Positions 51,139-59,974 of a DNA stretch of 64,000 nt are shown one piece after another. How positions within the stretch are numbered: the first letter of the stretch is position 1; every line of letters starts with the position of its first letter. Made by a program: the position numbers and the translations under genes. The notes beneath the pieces are model-generated. The model saw only the letters and a program-made list of their open reading frames with translations. It was not told where the DNA came from and did no database searches. The stretch is from Desulfobulbaceae bacterium UBA2276. Its GTDB lineage: Bacteria; Desulfobacterota; Desulfobulbia; Desulfobulbales; Desulfocapsaceae. Location of the stretch: assembly GCA_002347085.1 (NCBI GenBank), contig DDWW01000054.1, positions 4,958 through 68,957 of the forward strand, in the 5' to 3' direction.

Positions 51139-51210
51139 CTGGATTTCCGACTGCGCGAGAATGACAATTATTAAATGCTTCGTCACTCCCGCATAACCGG
51201 GAGTGACGAA
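51139..51210. repeat. Two adjacent REP-like palindromic sequences
   Basis: 51179-51210: perfect 13-bp stem TTCGTCACTCCCG / CGGGAGTGACGAA with a 6-base loop. Just before it, ACTGGATTTCCGACTGCG... GAGAATGAC (51139-51170) looks like a half of the widespread GTCATTCCCGCG...AATCCAGT extragenic repeat. Related to the hairpin at 8501-8533. Confidence 0.65.
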
Positions 51211-51461
51211 AGATGATAGCTGAGTTTCCTATAGAGGCATTTAACTTTATGAAATCTTGCTATTTTTTAGTCTTGAAAGAGTTCGGAAAAAAGATTTAGT
51301 AGAATTAACAAAAAGTCTCTTCGTATCGACAATCACAAACCGATATTTTCCCCAGTCATTTCAGATAACTGAGACATGTTTTTGCAATACACCTTCGTAT
51401 TAGTTTTTTAATAAAAACGGCATGTTAGTACAGATACGCTTTGGTCGGATAAACCTGTTTC

Positions 51462-54400
51462 TCAAACCACCGGCAACTCCACACTGAAAGTAGTCCCCTC
51501 GGCACTGCTCTTCGCCACCCGGAGCCGGCCATTATGCTCTTTGATAATCCCATAACTAATGGAAAGTCCCAGGCCGGTGCCCTTACCCACCTCTTTTGAG
51601 GTGACGAAGGGATCAAAGATGGTATTCTCCATACCGGAAGGAATACCGCAGCCGTTGTCACTGATCAGGATGACAAGATGAGACTTGTCATCGCTTGTCG
51701 TGGTGTGGATTGTTATCTCCGGCTGGTAATTTTCTTTGTCTTCACATTTTTCCCGTTTTTCCATCACGGCATCCCTGGCATTACCGAGCAGGTTGAGGAA
51801 GACCTGCTCCAGGCGGTTGCCATCTGCCTTGATCTTGGGTAGGTCCGGATCAAACTCTTTTTTGATCTGAATATCCCGGAGGCGCAGCTGTTCCCCCATC
51901 AGCAAAAAGCAGTCATCAATGACCTTGTTGATCTGCATCAACTCTTGTGTCAGATCAGACTGACCGGACTTGCCGGACTGGCGGGAGAAGGCACGTAGAT
52001 GGTTGATGATGTTCATCATCCGCTTGGTGTTTCGATCCACCATCTCTATGGCATCGGCCATGTGTTCAGGGGTCAGGGTATTTTTTCGTAGGCGTTGTTG
52101 CATCAGTTGGTTCTTGCTACGTATGACCATGAGCGGCTGATTGAGTTCGTGGGCTATGCCGCTGGCCAATTCGCCGATGGCTGCCAGCTTGCTGGTTTGG
52201 ATGAGTTGGGCCTGCGAGAAGCGTAGCTCCGATTCAGCCTTTTGCCGCTCAACAATTTCCTGGCGCAGGTGGTCGGTGGTCAGGCTCAATTCGATCACCC
52301 GCTGGTTGTCCCGCATGTCCCGGGCCGACATGATTATATCCCCGCGGTCTCCAGCGCCGTTCTTTAAACCGGCGACGCACACCGAAACCGGAATCACCTT
52401 GCCGTCGCTGGCATGGAGTCCTATCTCCCAGTCGACGACGGCAACCCCTGCCAGGGCCTTTTGGATAAAATCGTCCACCAGGTCGCTTCTACGCTCATCG
52501 GCCACCAGCCGGTCAAGGGGCTGACCGGCCAGCTCTTCTTGCCGGTAGCCAAGCAGGCGGGTGGTGGCATCATTGATGCCGACGATGCGGCCATCGACGC
52601 CGACGATGATCAGTGCCTCGGCCATGGAGCGGAGAATGTTCTCGCTATACTCCTTGGCGGCGAGCAGTTGGCCGCTGGCTACACGCAACTGGTCGGTCAT
52701 GTGGTTAAAAGATGCGGCCAGGTCTCCGATCTCGTTTTGCCTATTGATCTCCACGTGGGCATTCAAATCCCCGGCCGTCACCCGGGCGGTGACGGCAGCC
52801 AGCCTCCTGAGCGGGTCGGTAATGCCTCGGGCAACGAAGAGGGAAATCAGGGCGATCGCCCCGAGTCCCACCAGGCTGTAAAATAAGGCGGCCTTGATCA
52901 TCCCGAGGATGATGGCGCGGAGAGGGGCGCCATTCCGGGATGCCATCAACATGCCGATGGTCGAACCATCCTCTCCCTTGAGCGGCGCAAAAGCGCCCAC
53001 CAGATGGTTCTGGCCGATGAAAAAATGGGCTGTATGTCTCGCACCGGATGCGAGCACCTGTTCCCAAACCGAGGAAGGGATGCTCACCCGCACCTCCGTT
53101 CCTTTCTCTGCCGCCATTGAGGTTGCAAGAAGCTGATCGGCGCGAAACAGAAAAACATCGCTACCCGTCAGCCCCCGTATCACCCGGCACTCCTCCTCAT
53201 CCCAGGGAAGGATGGCGACCACCCCGCCGACGATCCGCTCCGCCGCCCGCACCGGCACCACCGCCACACTGACCAGTTCCTTGCCGACAAACCTGTACCC
53301 GAACCGTTCTTTCCCCTGATTGACCAAAATTGCCGCCTCTCGCCAGGACGGATCATGCCGGACATCATCATGGACCGAGGCGAAACCCTCGGGATCACCC
53401 TCTGCATCGATTACCCGAACCACCGTCTGCGGATTTTCGGTTTGAAAATGACGGACCATGGCCTGCACCTGCTTCCGGTCGCCACCAGCCAAGGCATCCG
53501 CTAATTCCGGCAGTTTCCCAAGTCCGGCGACGTTGCCCAGGAAATGCTCATTCCGCCCCTGCAGGTAGAAGAAGGCCTGGTCGAGGGCGTCTCCGGCCTC
53601 CTCACCGATGAGAGAGTCTATCCTGTTGTGCAGGGAGGTGGTCAACCCGTCCACCAGCAGGGATACCACAACAGCGAAAACCAGCAGATAGGGGATGATA
53701 ATGGCGTGGATAATCCGCTCTTGCCTACGGTTGACCTTTGGACTCCCGACAGCCTCCGGTGGTGCGGTGGTGGTTCTCCTTGCACCAAGGAGCATGCCGA
53801 TGGCTGCGACAACGCAGAAAAGGATTACGACGCCCAACAGGCCTGCAATGATGACCGAAAACACTTCGTTATCCACTCCCGGGAGACGGTAATCGGGGAG
53901 GGGGGCGGCAAAAAAGGCTAAATCCCCCTTATCGATGAAACCCAGATCAGTGGCCACCCGTTCCAGGCCATCCGGGGAAAGGGAGGAGAAGGGTGTGCCT
54001 GCCACCACCACCAGCAGGGCCAGCGCCGACAACACGCGCAACTTTTGTCTCGGCGCCTTTCCATCCTCCGAAGCCAGAAGCCCTCCCTGCCCGATCTGGT
54101 CGACGCTGGGCTTCATCCGCATGAGCATGGCGGCCAGCGCCAGGGTGAGGAGCCCTTCGGCCACCCCGATCTTGATGTGCACCCCCAACATGGCCCCCAG
54201 CAAGGGCAGCGGCGAAAAAATTCCGGAAAATCCCATTTCCAAGGCGCAGGCAGTGGCGGACAGCACCACGGAGAACCACCCGGCCACGAAGGCGCCAACC
54301 AGAATGCCGTTGGCGCCGCCCACCAGATCCTTGAGCATCCGGTATATCCAATAACCGCCAAAGGTGCCGATGACCGCCATGTTGCAGGCATTGGCGCCCA

Positions 54401-54716
54401 GGGCCAACAGGCCGCCATCCTGAAAGAGCAGCATCTGCAGAGCAAGAATAACGGTGAACAGGATATTGGCGAGAAAGGGACCGAAGAGTATGGCCGCGAA
54501 AACAGCGCCCAGAAAATGACCGGAGGTTCCTCCGGCAATCGGGAAGTTCACCATCTGTCCGGCAAAGACCAGGGCCGCGGTGGCCGCCAGCAGGGGGATC
54601 CTGGTCCTCGGCACTTGACCGAAGCTTCTCTTGGCGCTGTAGATGGTCGTTGCCAGGGCAGCGCCCCCCATGAAGGCGGCCACACCATGGGTCAGAAATC
54701 CGTCCGGTATATGCAT
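51462..54716 (-). CDS. CbiM-PDGLE cobalt/nickel transporter component fused to a full histidine kinase
   Basis: 1084 residues in one uninterrupted frame with AAAGGAG upstream. Residues 1-205 are CbiM (S-component of ECF Co/Ni transporters): the start MHIPDGF with metal-binding Met1/His2, GGTSGHFLGAV with His67, and several TM helices. Residues 225-310 are a CbiN/PDGLE-type unit (SLSPDGLERVATDLGF, TM). Then TM (336-357), a large extracytoplasmic domain (360-600, Cache-like), TM (602-628), HAMP (630-680), PAS (690-800), HisKA with His856 (IAHELNQPL), and HATPase (N-box NLLGNARDAV, G-boxes DNGCGIP and GTGLGLS). No CbiQ/CbiO genes are nearby. Probably a metal-sensing kinase that reuses a transporter as its input; whether it also transports is unknown. 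Confidence 0.92.
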   Translation of the reverse strand: MHIPDGFLTHGVAAFMGGAALATTIYSAKRSFGQVPRTRIPLLAATAALVFAGQMVNFPIAGGTSGHFLGAVFAAILFGPFLANILFTVILALQMLLFQDGGLLALGANACNMAVIGTFGGYWIYRMLKDLVGGANGILVGAFVAGWFSVVLSATACALEMGFSGIFSPLPLLGAMLGVHIKIGVAEGLLTLALAAMLMRMKPSVDQIGQGGLLASEDGKAPRQKLRVLSALALLVVVAGTPFSSLSPDGLERVATDLGFIDKGDLAFFAAPLPDYRLPGVDNEVFSVIIAGLLGVVILFCVVAAIGMLLGARRTTTAPPEAVGSPKVNRRQERIIHAIIIPYLLVFAVVVSLLVDGLTTSLHNRIDSLIGEEAGDALDQAFFYLQGRNEHFLGNVAGLGKLPELADALAGGDRKQVQAMVRHFQTENPQTVVRVIDAEGDPEGFASVHDDVRHDPSWREAAILVNQGKERFGYRFVGKELVSVAVVPVRAAERIVGGVVAILPWDEEECRVIRGLTGSDVFLFRADQLLATSMAAEKGTEVRVSIPSSVWEQVLASGARHTAHFFIGQNHLVGAFAPLKGEDGSTIGMLMASRNGAPLRAIILGMIKAALFYSLVGLGAIALISLFVARGITDPLRRLAAVTARVTAGDLNAHVEINRQNEIGDLAASFNHMTDQLRVASGQLLAAKEYSENILRSMAEALIIVGVDGRIVGINDATTRLLGYRQEELAGQPLDRLVADERRSDLVDDFIQKALAGVAVVDWEIGLHASDGKVIPVSVCVAGLKNGAGDRGDIIMSARDMRDNQRVIELSLTTDHLRQEIVERQKAESELRFSQAQLIQTSKLAAIGELASGIAHELNQPLMVIRSKNQLMQQRLRKNTLTPEHMADAIEMVDRNTKRMMNIINHLRAFSRQSGKSGQSDLTQELMQINKVIDDCFLLMGEQLRLRDIQIKKEFDPDLPKIKADGNRLEQVFLNLLGNARDAVMEKREKCEDKENYQPEITIHTTTSDDKSHLVILISDNGCGIPSGMENTIFDPFVTSKEVGKGTGLGLSISYGIIKEHNGRLRVAKSSAEGTTFSVELPVV

Positions 54717-54831
54717 CTTCCTTATCTCCTTTCGCCAAGGGTGAACGTCAAGGCTAAACCTTCAGAGTTGTTTATCAGTGCCGAGATTAACGGGTCAACA
54801 TGCTGATATGCGAACATGTTTTAGCTAATAA
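54717..54831. other. Upstream region of the CbiM-kinase fusion
   Basis: Short gap bearing the ribosome site of the fusion gene (AAAGGAGATAAGGAAG on the minus strand). I looked for a cobalamin riboswitch or a NikR-type operator and saw neither. It adjoins the transposase remnant. Confidence 0.4.
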
Positions 54832-54898
54832 GCAGCCCTTCGTTACATAGCGTTATGTTTTTTCGAAAAACTCAATAATATAACGAAAGAAGGGCTGC
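54832..54898. repeat. Inverted repeat sequestering the transposase start
   Basis: GCAGCCCTTC (54832-54841) / GAAGGGCTGC (54889-54898), with inner CGTTAT (54851-54856) / ATAACG (54880-54885). The right arm contains the ribosome site of the transposase ATG at 54899, an arrangement that in insertion sequences limits translation from outside transcripts. Confidence 0.65.
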
Positions 54899-55285
54899 AT
54901 GAAGGCTACACCAATCTCGATTCTGCAACAAGAGACTTCTTGACTGATGTCGAGAATCGATCTGTTCTTTGACGTATGCCGTATCGGAACCTTGCTGCAC
55001 CGATGCGGCATAAGTAAGATGCGCGGGGCTTCACCAACGGCTATCGTTTGGGCCATCTTTGCGCTACCCTTCCTCGGGATCAATTCTTATTGTGGCATCG
55101 CATTTGATGAGCAGTTGGAATTCCGCAAAGACGCTGCTTATGAATTGCTGCGCGCTAACTGGCGTCGCTTCCTGCTTTTGCTGTCCGCCATGCTGTGTAG
55201 AGCTGTCAAGCTGTTCACCGGTGAGGAGCGCGGTAAGGTTCTGGTCATTGACGATTCTTCCTATGGCCGTCGGCACTCTCGTCGG
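54899..55285 (+). pseudogene. IS4-family-like transposase remnant, nonsense codon and 3' truncation
   Basis: The reading frame from ATG 54899 starts MKATPISILQQETS, hits TGA at 54941-54943, then continues in the same frame LMSRIDLFFDVCRIG ... and reaches KVLVIDDSSYGRRHSRR before similarity ends at about 55285. The VLVIDDSSY...R..S..(V) block is the first catalytic region of DDE transposases of the IS4 group. Loss of everything after it, plus the internal stop, makes it inactive. The downstream part of the frame (to 55396) reads into unrelated sequence. An ATG at 54947 could start a 149-residue frame but this would not be functional. Confidence 0.78.
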
Positions 55286-55385
55286 ATGATAAACTTTTCA
55301 TGTCTTTTTTTCCTCCGCACCTTTAATATCAGTTTTTCATCTCTCGGCAATCAAAAGGCTGAGCGCTCAGCTGCCGGAGGTGAGG

Positions 55386-56291
55386 TCAGCCACTGAAGAC
55401 CACCCGGTCACGTCCTGTTTCTTTCGCCTGATACAGGGCGTTATCCGCCAGAGAGATAAGGGCAGACTGTTCGTCCGTCTGTTCGGGACAGAGGGCCACC
55501 CCGACACTGACGGTAAGAGTAGCATTTTTGCCGTTCGAGCTGAATGGATGTCTTCTGATGTTGGCCATGAGCCGGTCAAGGGCAACCCGGGCCTCGGGAG
55601 CGGCCGTCTCGGACAAGATAATCGAAAATTCTTCTCCGCCGTAGCGGAACACCTTGTCGGAAGGCCGAAGCCCCTCTTGCAGGAGGCGGCCAAGTTCCTG
55701 GAGGACAAAGTCGCCAAAGGGGTGGCCATGGGTATCGTTAAAGACCTTGAAGTGATCGATGTCAATCATGCAGAAACAGAAGGGACGGTTGTAGCGTCTG
55801 GCCCGAGCGGTCTCTTCGTTCAGGCAGGTCTGCAGGTGGCGGTAGTTGGGCAGACCGGTCATCGGGTCCTTGATGGCCTGTTCCGCCAGCTGTCTGAGCA
55901 GATCCTTATTCTGAAAAGTAAGCCTTCGCTTATCCAGGGCCCTTTCCGCAGCCACTAACAGAATGGCAATATCCTCAACCGGTTTGAGCAGGTAGTCATA
56001 GGCCCCTGTTCTGAGACATTCGATGGCTGTCATCTCGTCGCTGTGGCCGGTGAGGATAATGACATCGACATCGGAGCCGGAGTTCTTGACCGCCTTGAGG
56101 ACGTCCAGGCCATTTTTTCTGGGCATTTTAACATCAGTGATCACCAGATCAGGCTGCCACTCTTGAAAGACAGCAATGCCGTGCTCACCATCGTGGCCTT
56201 TTTTGACCTGATAGCCTTCTTCCTCAAAGACCTCTGCCAGGACCTCAAGGATCTCTTCTTCGTCATCGATAATCAGTATCTTCTCGTTCAT
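55386..56291 (-). CDS. REC-GGDEF response regulator
   Basis: 301 residues. Receiver domain (about 4-118) with Asp in PDLVITDVKMPRKNG and Lys in LLKPV, a helical linker, and a GGDEF domain (about 140-300) with active site RYGGEEFSIIL and inhibitory motif RPSD five residues before it. It should synthesise c-di-GMP when phosphorylated, with product feedback. It is divergent in position from no kinase but lies on the same strand upstream of the CbiM-kinase fusion with an inserted transposase remnant between, and downstream of the MASE3 hybrid kinase; either could be its partner. Last residues overlap the edge of the IS remnant. Confidence 0.9.
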   Translation of the reverse strand: MNEKILIIDDEEEILEVLAEVFEEEGYQVKKGHDGEHGIAVFQEWQPDLVITDVKMPRKNGLDVLKAVKNSGSDVDVIILTGHSDEMTAIECLRTGAYDYLLKPVEDIAILLVAAERALDKRRLTFQNKDLLRQLAEQAIKDPMTGLPNYRHLQTCLNEETARARRYNRPFCFCMIDIDHFKVFNDTHGHPFGDFVLQELGRLLQEGLRPSDKVFRYGGEEFSIILSETAAPEARVALDRLMANIRRHPFSSNGKNATLTVSVGVALCPEQTDEQSALISLADNALYQAKETGRDRVVFSG

Positions 56292-56370
56292 CTCGGTTCC
56301 TTAATCTGAAAGGTGATTGGTAGTTGCTTTTCAGGCCGCCGATTTAGGGGCCACTTTATCTTCTGACTGC

Positions 56371-56405
56371 AGGGTGCCTTGAAAAATTGTCTTTTTGCCC
56401 AATCT
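56371..56405. repeat. Solo end of the 151-bp MITE-like family
   Basis: AGGGTGCCTTGAAAAATTGT followed by CTTTTTGCCCAA matches the left end of the element at 50756 (AGGGTGCCTTGCAAAATGGT, CTTTTTGCTCAA) with few differences. No matching right end was found nearby. Confidence 0.65.
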
Positions 56406-56657
56406 CTGCTTTGTTAAAAAAAATCTGGAGTTTAGAGTTTCATAGTTTCCCCCATCGTTATGATAGGGGCGGGAAACTTTCCGAAAAATTGCTTTCTGGC
56501 ATAGAATATATCTGATATTCCATATCAATTTGTTGATCTGGTGGCGGTTCAGCCTTTATTGATAGCTGAAATTTACGGTACTTTGGGTTCCACCACTCTC
56601 TTGTCCAAACATTGCCAAAAATATTGGTCCCTGGAATCATGAATGTGTCGTAATAAT

Positions 56658-56780
56658 GAGCCTTTTGCAAAACACCAAAAACTCCCAAAATGCCCTGCGA
56701 CAAGCTGAGGGAGAATTATGGACCTTGTCTTGTTGGTGATGAGCCTGCCGAGCCGCAAATCATACTTTTGCAAGAGGCTC
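56658..56780. repeat. 123-bp segment with terminal inverted repeats
   Basis: GAGCCTTTTGCAAAA (56658-56672) and TTTTGCAAGAGGCTC (56766-56780) pair over 14 of 15 positions. The right end, extended as TTTTGCAAGAGGCTCGACCT, recurs with two differences near 8606. Probably a small non-coding repeat element. Confidence 0.5.
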
Positions 56781-56866
56781 GACCTCAAGGCCATGGCTCC
56801 ACTCTTACCGATCAACAACAGCGGCGGCAGGGAGGGAAGCATGAAATGTGGTTCCCTTGCCCCCCC

Positions 56867-59800
56867 TTATCCTTTGGGCTGATCGAACACCCGCCGCAAT
56901 ACCCTGGCCAGCTCATCACGCAGCACCGGCTTCATCAGCAGCCGGCGAATGCCCAAGAGCTTGGCCTTCTCCTCATTGATGATCTCGCTGAAACCGGTAC
57001 AGAGGATGACCGGCAGATCCGGTCGGCGGGCCAGCAGCCGCTGGGCCAGCTCAGCCCCGGTCAGGTGCGGCATGGTCATATCGGTGAGTACCAGATCAAA
57101 ACCTGCCGGCAGGGCCTCAAACTGCTCCAGGGCCTGGCGGGAGTCGATGCAGGCGGTCACTTGATAACCAAGGCCCTCCAGTATCTTTTGCATCATCTCG
57201 GCGATTACCTCTTCATCATCCACCACCAGGATATGCTCATGCCCTCTGGGCAAGATGGCCGCTGTGGCCGCCACCGTATCTTCCCCTTTATTCTCCAGGG
57301 CCTTGGGCAGATAGACGTGGAAGGTGGTGCCTTTGCCCGGTTCACTGTAGACCGTGATATGGCCGCCAAGACTGGTGACGATACCGTGCACCATAGAGAG
57401 CCCCAGCCCGGTGCCCTCCCCCTTGACCTTGGTGGTGAAGTAGGGCTCGAAGATCCGTTCCACGACCTGAGGTGTCATGCCGCAGCCGGTGTCGCTCACC
57501 TCGAGGCGCAGATAGGGACCGGGCTTGAGGTGGAGCTCGGTGATATAGTCATCGGCTTCGATCTCCATCTCCTTCAGGGAGACGGCGAGAACTCCGCCTG
57601 TCTCCCGCATGGCATGGTAGGCGTTGGTGCAGAGGTTCATCACCACCTGGTGGATCATGGTCGGGTCGGCCAGCACCATGCCGCAGTGCGAATCGATCTC
57701 CTGCCTGATTTCAATAGTAGTCGGCAGGGAGGAGCGCAGCAGTTTGAGCGCCTCTCTGACCATCAGATGGATCTGGATGGGAATGTGCTCCTGTTCGGCT
57801 TGTCGGCTGAAGGCGAGGATCTGCTTGACCAGGTCCCGCGCCCGCTTGCCTGCCGTCACGACCTCCCTGGCCGGCTCGATCAGGGGGCTGTCGGCGGGAA
57901 GACCCTCGGCGATGATCTCCGAGTATCCCAGTACCGGGGTAAGGATGTTATTGAAGTCATGGGCAATGCCGCCGGCCAGGGTGCCGATGGCCTCCATCTT
58001 CTGGGCCTGGTGCAACTGCCCCTCCAGGGACTTCAGCGCGGTGATGTCCCTGGCAATATAGACAATGCTTATCAGCTCGTTATCCGGGCCACAAACCGGG
58101 GAGGACGTGACCGAAAAGGTTTTTCCCAACCGTTCATGCACGATTTCCGCGGTATGGGTGGTCATATCCCTGGCGGTGAGCACGGCCGGACATCCCTTGC
58201 AGGGCTCTGTCCCGCCATGGAACACCTCGTAGCAGATCCTGCCCACCAGCTCTTCGGGTTGGACTCCGAGCACCTCACTGGCCTGACGGTTAGCCCGAAG
58301 GATACGGTGGTTGATATCCTGGATAGTGACAATGTCGCCGATGGCCGCAAAGGTCCGTTCCCAATCCTCCTTGCCCTTGCGAAGCTCCTCTTCCCCCTGC
58401 TTGCGCCGGGTGATATTGGCGGCGATCTCAACCCGCACCAACCGGCCCCCGCCATTCCGCCAGTGGATTGCCTGATCCCGGCATTCATACCATTGCTGGT
58501 CTGCGGTGTTCTGGAACTCCCAGACATAGACCCCGGTGGGGGAGCCATCAAGAGAGATCAATCTGTCGTTGGTGCAGAAGGCGCAGGGGCCATCCTGGCC
58601 GGCCTGGAGAACCTGCCAGCATTTCCGTCCGGCGTTGTCCCCAAATATATCTCGACCGTATTTATTCATGAACAGCAACTCGTAGGTCTCCATGTCAGCC
58701 ACATAAACAAGACTGTCAAGGCTGTCAAGAATGTGGTGTAGCCGCTCCTCGCTCTGTGCCAACTGCGCCTCCGCCGCTTTGCGCTCGGTAATATCGGTGA
58801 TCGAACCCACATAGCCGACCAGCTGACCATTGTTGTCAGGTTCCTCCTTGGCCTGCCCCAAGACCCAGGTGATTTCGCCTCCAGGCCGCTGGAAACGGTA
58901 CTCCTCCCTGAACGGTTGCTGGTTGCGGACGGCTTGTTCCCATTTCCGGCCAACCCGATCCCGATCCTCCGGGTGGAGCGCCTTGGTCCAACCATCACCC
59001 AAGGCATCCGCCGGGGAGATCCCGCTTATCTCCGACCAGCGCTCGTTGACGTAGAGACAACCGCCGATCGCATCGGTGCGGAAGATGCCCACCGGCGCCA
59101 GTTCAGCCAGGGTCACATACTGTTTCCGTGCTTGCTTGATTTGTTCATTGGCCTGCTGCAGCAGATGAAAGGGCTCCCTGACGCTGGTTACGAAAACCGC
59201 CTGATAGATAAAGCCATAGGCCAGAATCTTGTAGAGATGACCAAGCAGGTTGAAGATGTCGGTGACATCGGCGTATACGGTAAAGGCGATTTCGCTGAGG
59301 CAGGTGATAATGAGGGCGGTAAAGAGGCTGGTCGCGTCATAGGGGGTTGCCGGGTTTTTTGCCTGACGAAAAAACAGGGTCGCCGCCAAGAGCATGATGG
59401 CGATGGCCGTGTATTCGGCGCCGATCTTGAAGGGGGTCAGTCCCTGCCCCACCACGAAGGTGCGCGGCCAGAGCTGCGGGCGGTAGAGTGCCAGCCAGTA
59501 AATCAGCCCGGTACAGAGCAAGCCCCCGGCCAACAGCCAGTGACGACTGCGGGGCGAGGCCATAGGCCGCCAGGGCAGCAGGGCGAAGATCACCATGGCC
59601 AGCGCAAAGAACAAGCGCGCCGCCAACCAGAAGTTCAGCCCTTTTTCGCGGTCGGCAGGAGTAACAAAATCAGGCATGCCCTTGAAGGAGAGCATGTGGC
59701 CAAAATCAAGCATCCCGACAACGAGCAGGGCGCATCCGAGAAAGATGACAGGTACTGGCCGTTCAGCACGGGAGGCATAGGCTACCCCAAACGCCATGGC

Positions 59801-59974
59801 GGCGATGGTAACGGAAAAGGTCTCCATGAAGATATGCATCGACAGGGACATATCGGTGGTACCCAGCAGGCCAGGCAGGAGAGGAAACCGCCAGACCAGA
59901 ACGATCAGACTGGTCAGAAGGAGAAGCAGAGGAATAACCCGCCCGAGAGGGCGGCTGCTGGCAGGTTTGGTCAT
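56867..59974 (-). CDS. MASE3 hybrid histidine kinase with three PAS domains and receiver
   Basis: 1035 residues from ATG 59974; the in-frame ATG 60061 would add 29 unlikely residues and neither has a strong ribosome site. N-terminal MASE3-type membrane sensor of about seven TM helices (RFPLLPGLLGTTDMSLSMHIFMETFSV; MLDFGHMLSFKGMPDF), then PAS about 285-400, 405-525 and 535-655. The second has CAFCTND, the third CYEVFHGGTEPCKGCP, a Cys/His pattern common in PAS of this group. HisKA (GGIAHDFNNIL), HATPase (DTGCGM, GEGTGLGLSMVHG) and a C-terminal receiver with Asp in FDLVLTDMTMPHLTG. Typical hybrid kinase; its next phospho-partner is not obvious. Confidence 0.9.
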   Translation of the reverse strand: MTKPASSRPLGRVIPLLLLLTSLIVLVWRFPLLPGLLGTTDMSLSMHIFMETFSVTIAAMAFGVAYASRAERPVPVIFLGCALLVVGMLDFGHMLSFKGMPDFVTPADREKGLNFWLAARLFFALAMVIFALLPWRPMASPRSRHWLLAGGLLCTGLIYWLALYRPQLWPRTFVVGQGLTPFKIGAEYTAIAIMLLAATLFFRQAKNPATPYDATSLFTALIITCLSEIAFTVYADVTDIFNLLGHLYKILAYGFIYQAVFVTSVREPFHLLQQANEQIKQARKQYVTLAELAPVGIFRTDAIGGCLYVNERWSEISGISPADALGDGWTKALHPEDRDRVGRKWEQAVRNQQPFREEYRFQRPGGEITWVLGQAKEEPDNNGQLVGYVGSITDITERKAAEAQLAQSEERLHHILDSLDSLVYVADMETYELLFMNKYGRDIFGDNAGRKCWQVLQAGQDGPCAFCTNDRLISLDGSPTGVYVWEFQNTADQQWYECRDQAIHWRNGGGRLVRVEIAANITRRKQGEEELRKGKEDWERTFAAIGDIVTIQDINHRILRANRQASEVLGVQPEELVGRICYEVFHGGTEPCKGCPAVLTARDMTTHTAEIVHERLGKTFSVTSSPVCGPDNELISIVYIARDITALKSLEGQLHQAQKMEAIGTLAGGIAHDFNNILTPVLGYSEIIAEGLPADSPLIEPAREVVTAGKRARDLVKQILAFSRQAEQEHIPIQIHLMVREALKLLRSSLPTTIEIRQEIDSHCGMVLADPTMIHQVVMNLCTNAYHAMRETGGVLAVSLKEMEIEADDYITELHLKPGPYLRLEVSDTGCGMTPQVVERIFEPYFTTKVKGEGTGLGLSMVHGIVTSLGGHITVYSEPGKGTTFHVYLPKALENKGEDTVAATAAILPRGHEHILVVDDEEVIAEMMQKILEGLGYQVTACIDSRQALEQFEALPAGFDLVLTDMTMPHLTGAELAQRLLARRPDLPVILCTGFSEIINEEKAKLLGIRRLLMKPVLRDELARVLRRVFDQPKG

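Larger units (their letters stand above)
50585..51461. other. Long intergenic region rich in inverted repeats
   Basis: About 877 bases with no credible gene. Holds a 151-bp element with terminal inverted repeats (50756-50906) and a pair of REP-like palindromes (51139-51210). The remainder is AT-rich. No terminator with T-tract was found for the fusion gene that ends at 51462. Confidence 0.6.
56292..56866. other. Intergenic region with repeat-element fragments
   Basis: About 575 bases. 56371-56405 carries one end of the 151-bp element family (AGGGTGCCTTGAAAAATTG). 56658-56780 is bounded by an inverted repeat. Minus-strand frames at 56458-56703 and 56573-56842 overlap each other and the repeats and look non-coding. 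Confidence 0.55.

Noticed and set aside
54717..54831. Cobalamin riboswitch upstream of the CbiM fusion
   Set aside because: The short leader has no B12-box and is too small for the aptamer.
56458..56842. Two overlapping minus-strand frames of 81 and 89 codons
   Set aside because: They overlap each other in different frames and lie on repeat-element sequence; neither has a ribosome site or known family.
56690..58741. 683-codon plus-strand open frame
   Set aside because: It is antisense to the MASE3 hybrid kinase, which has recognisable domains throughout; the plus-strand product has no domain and arises from high GC content.
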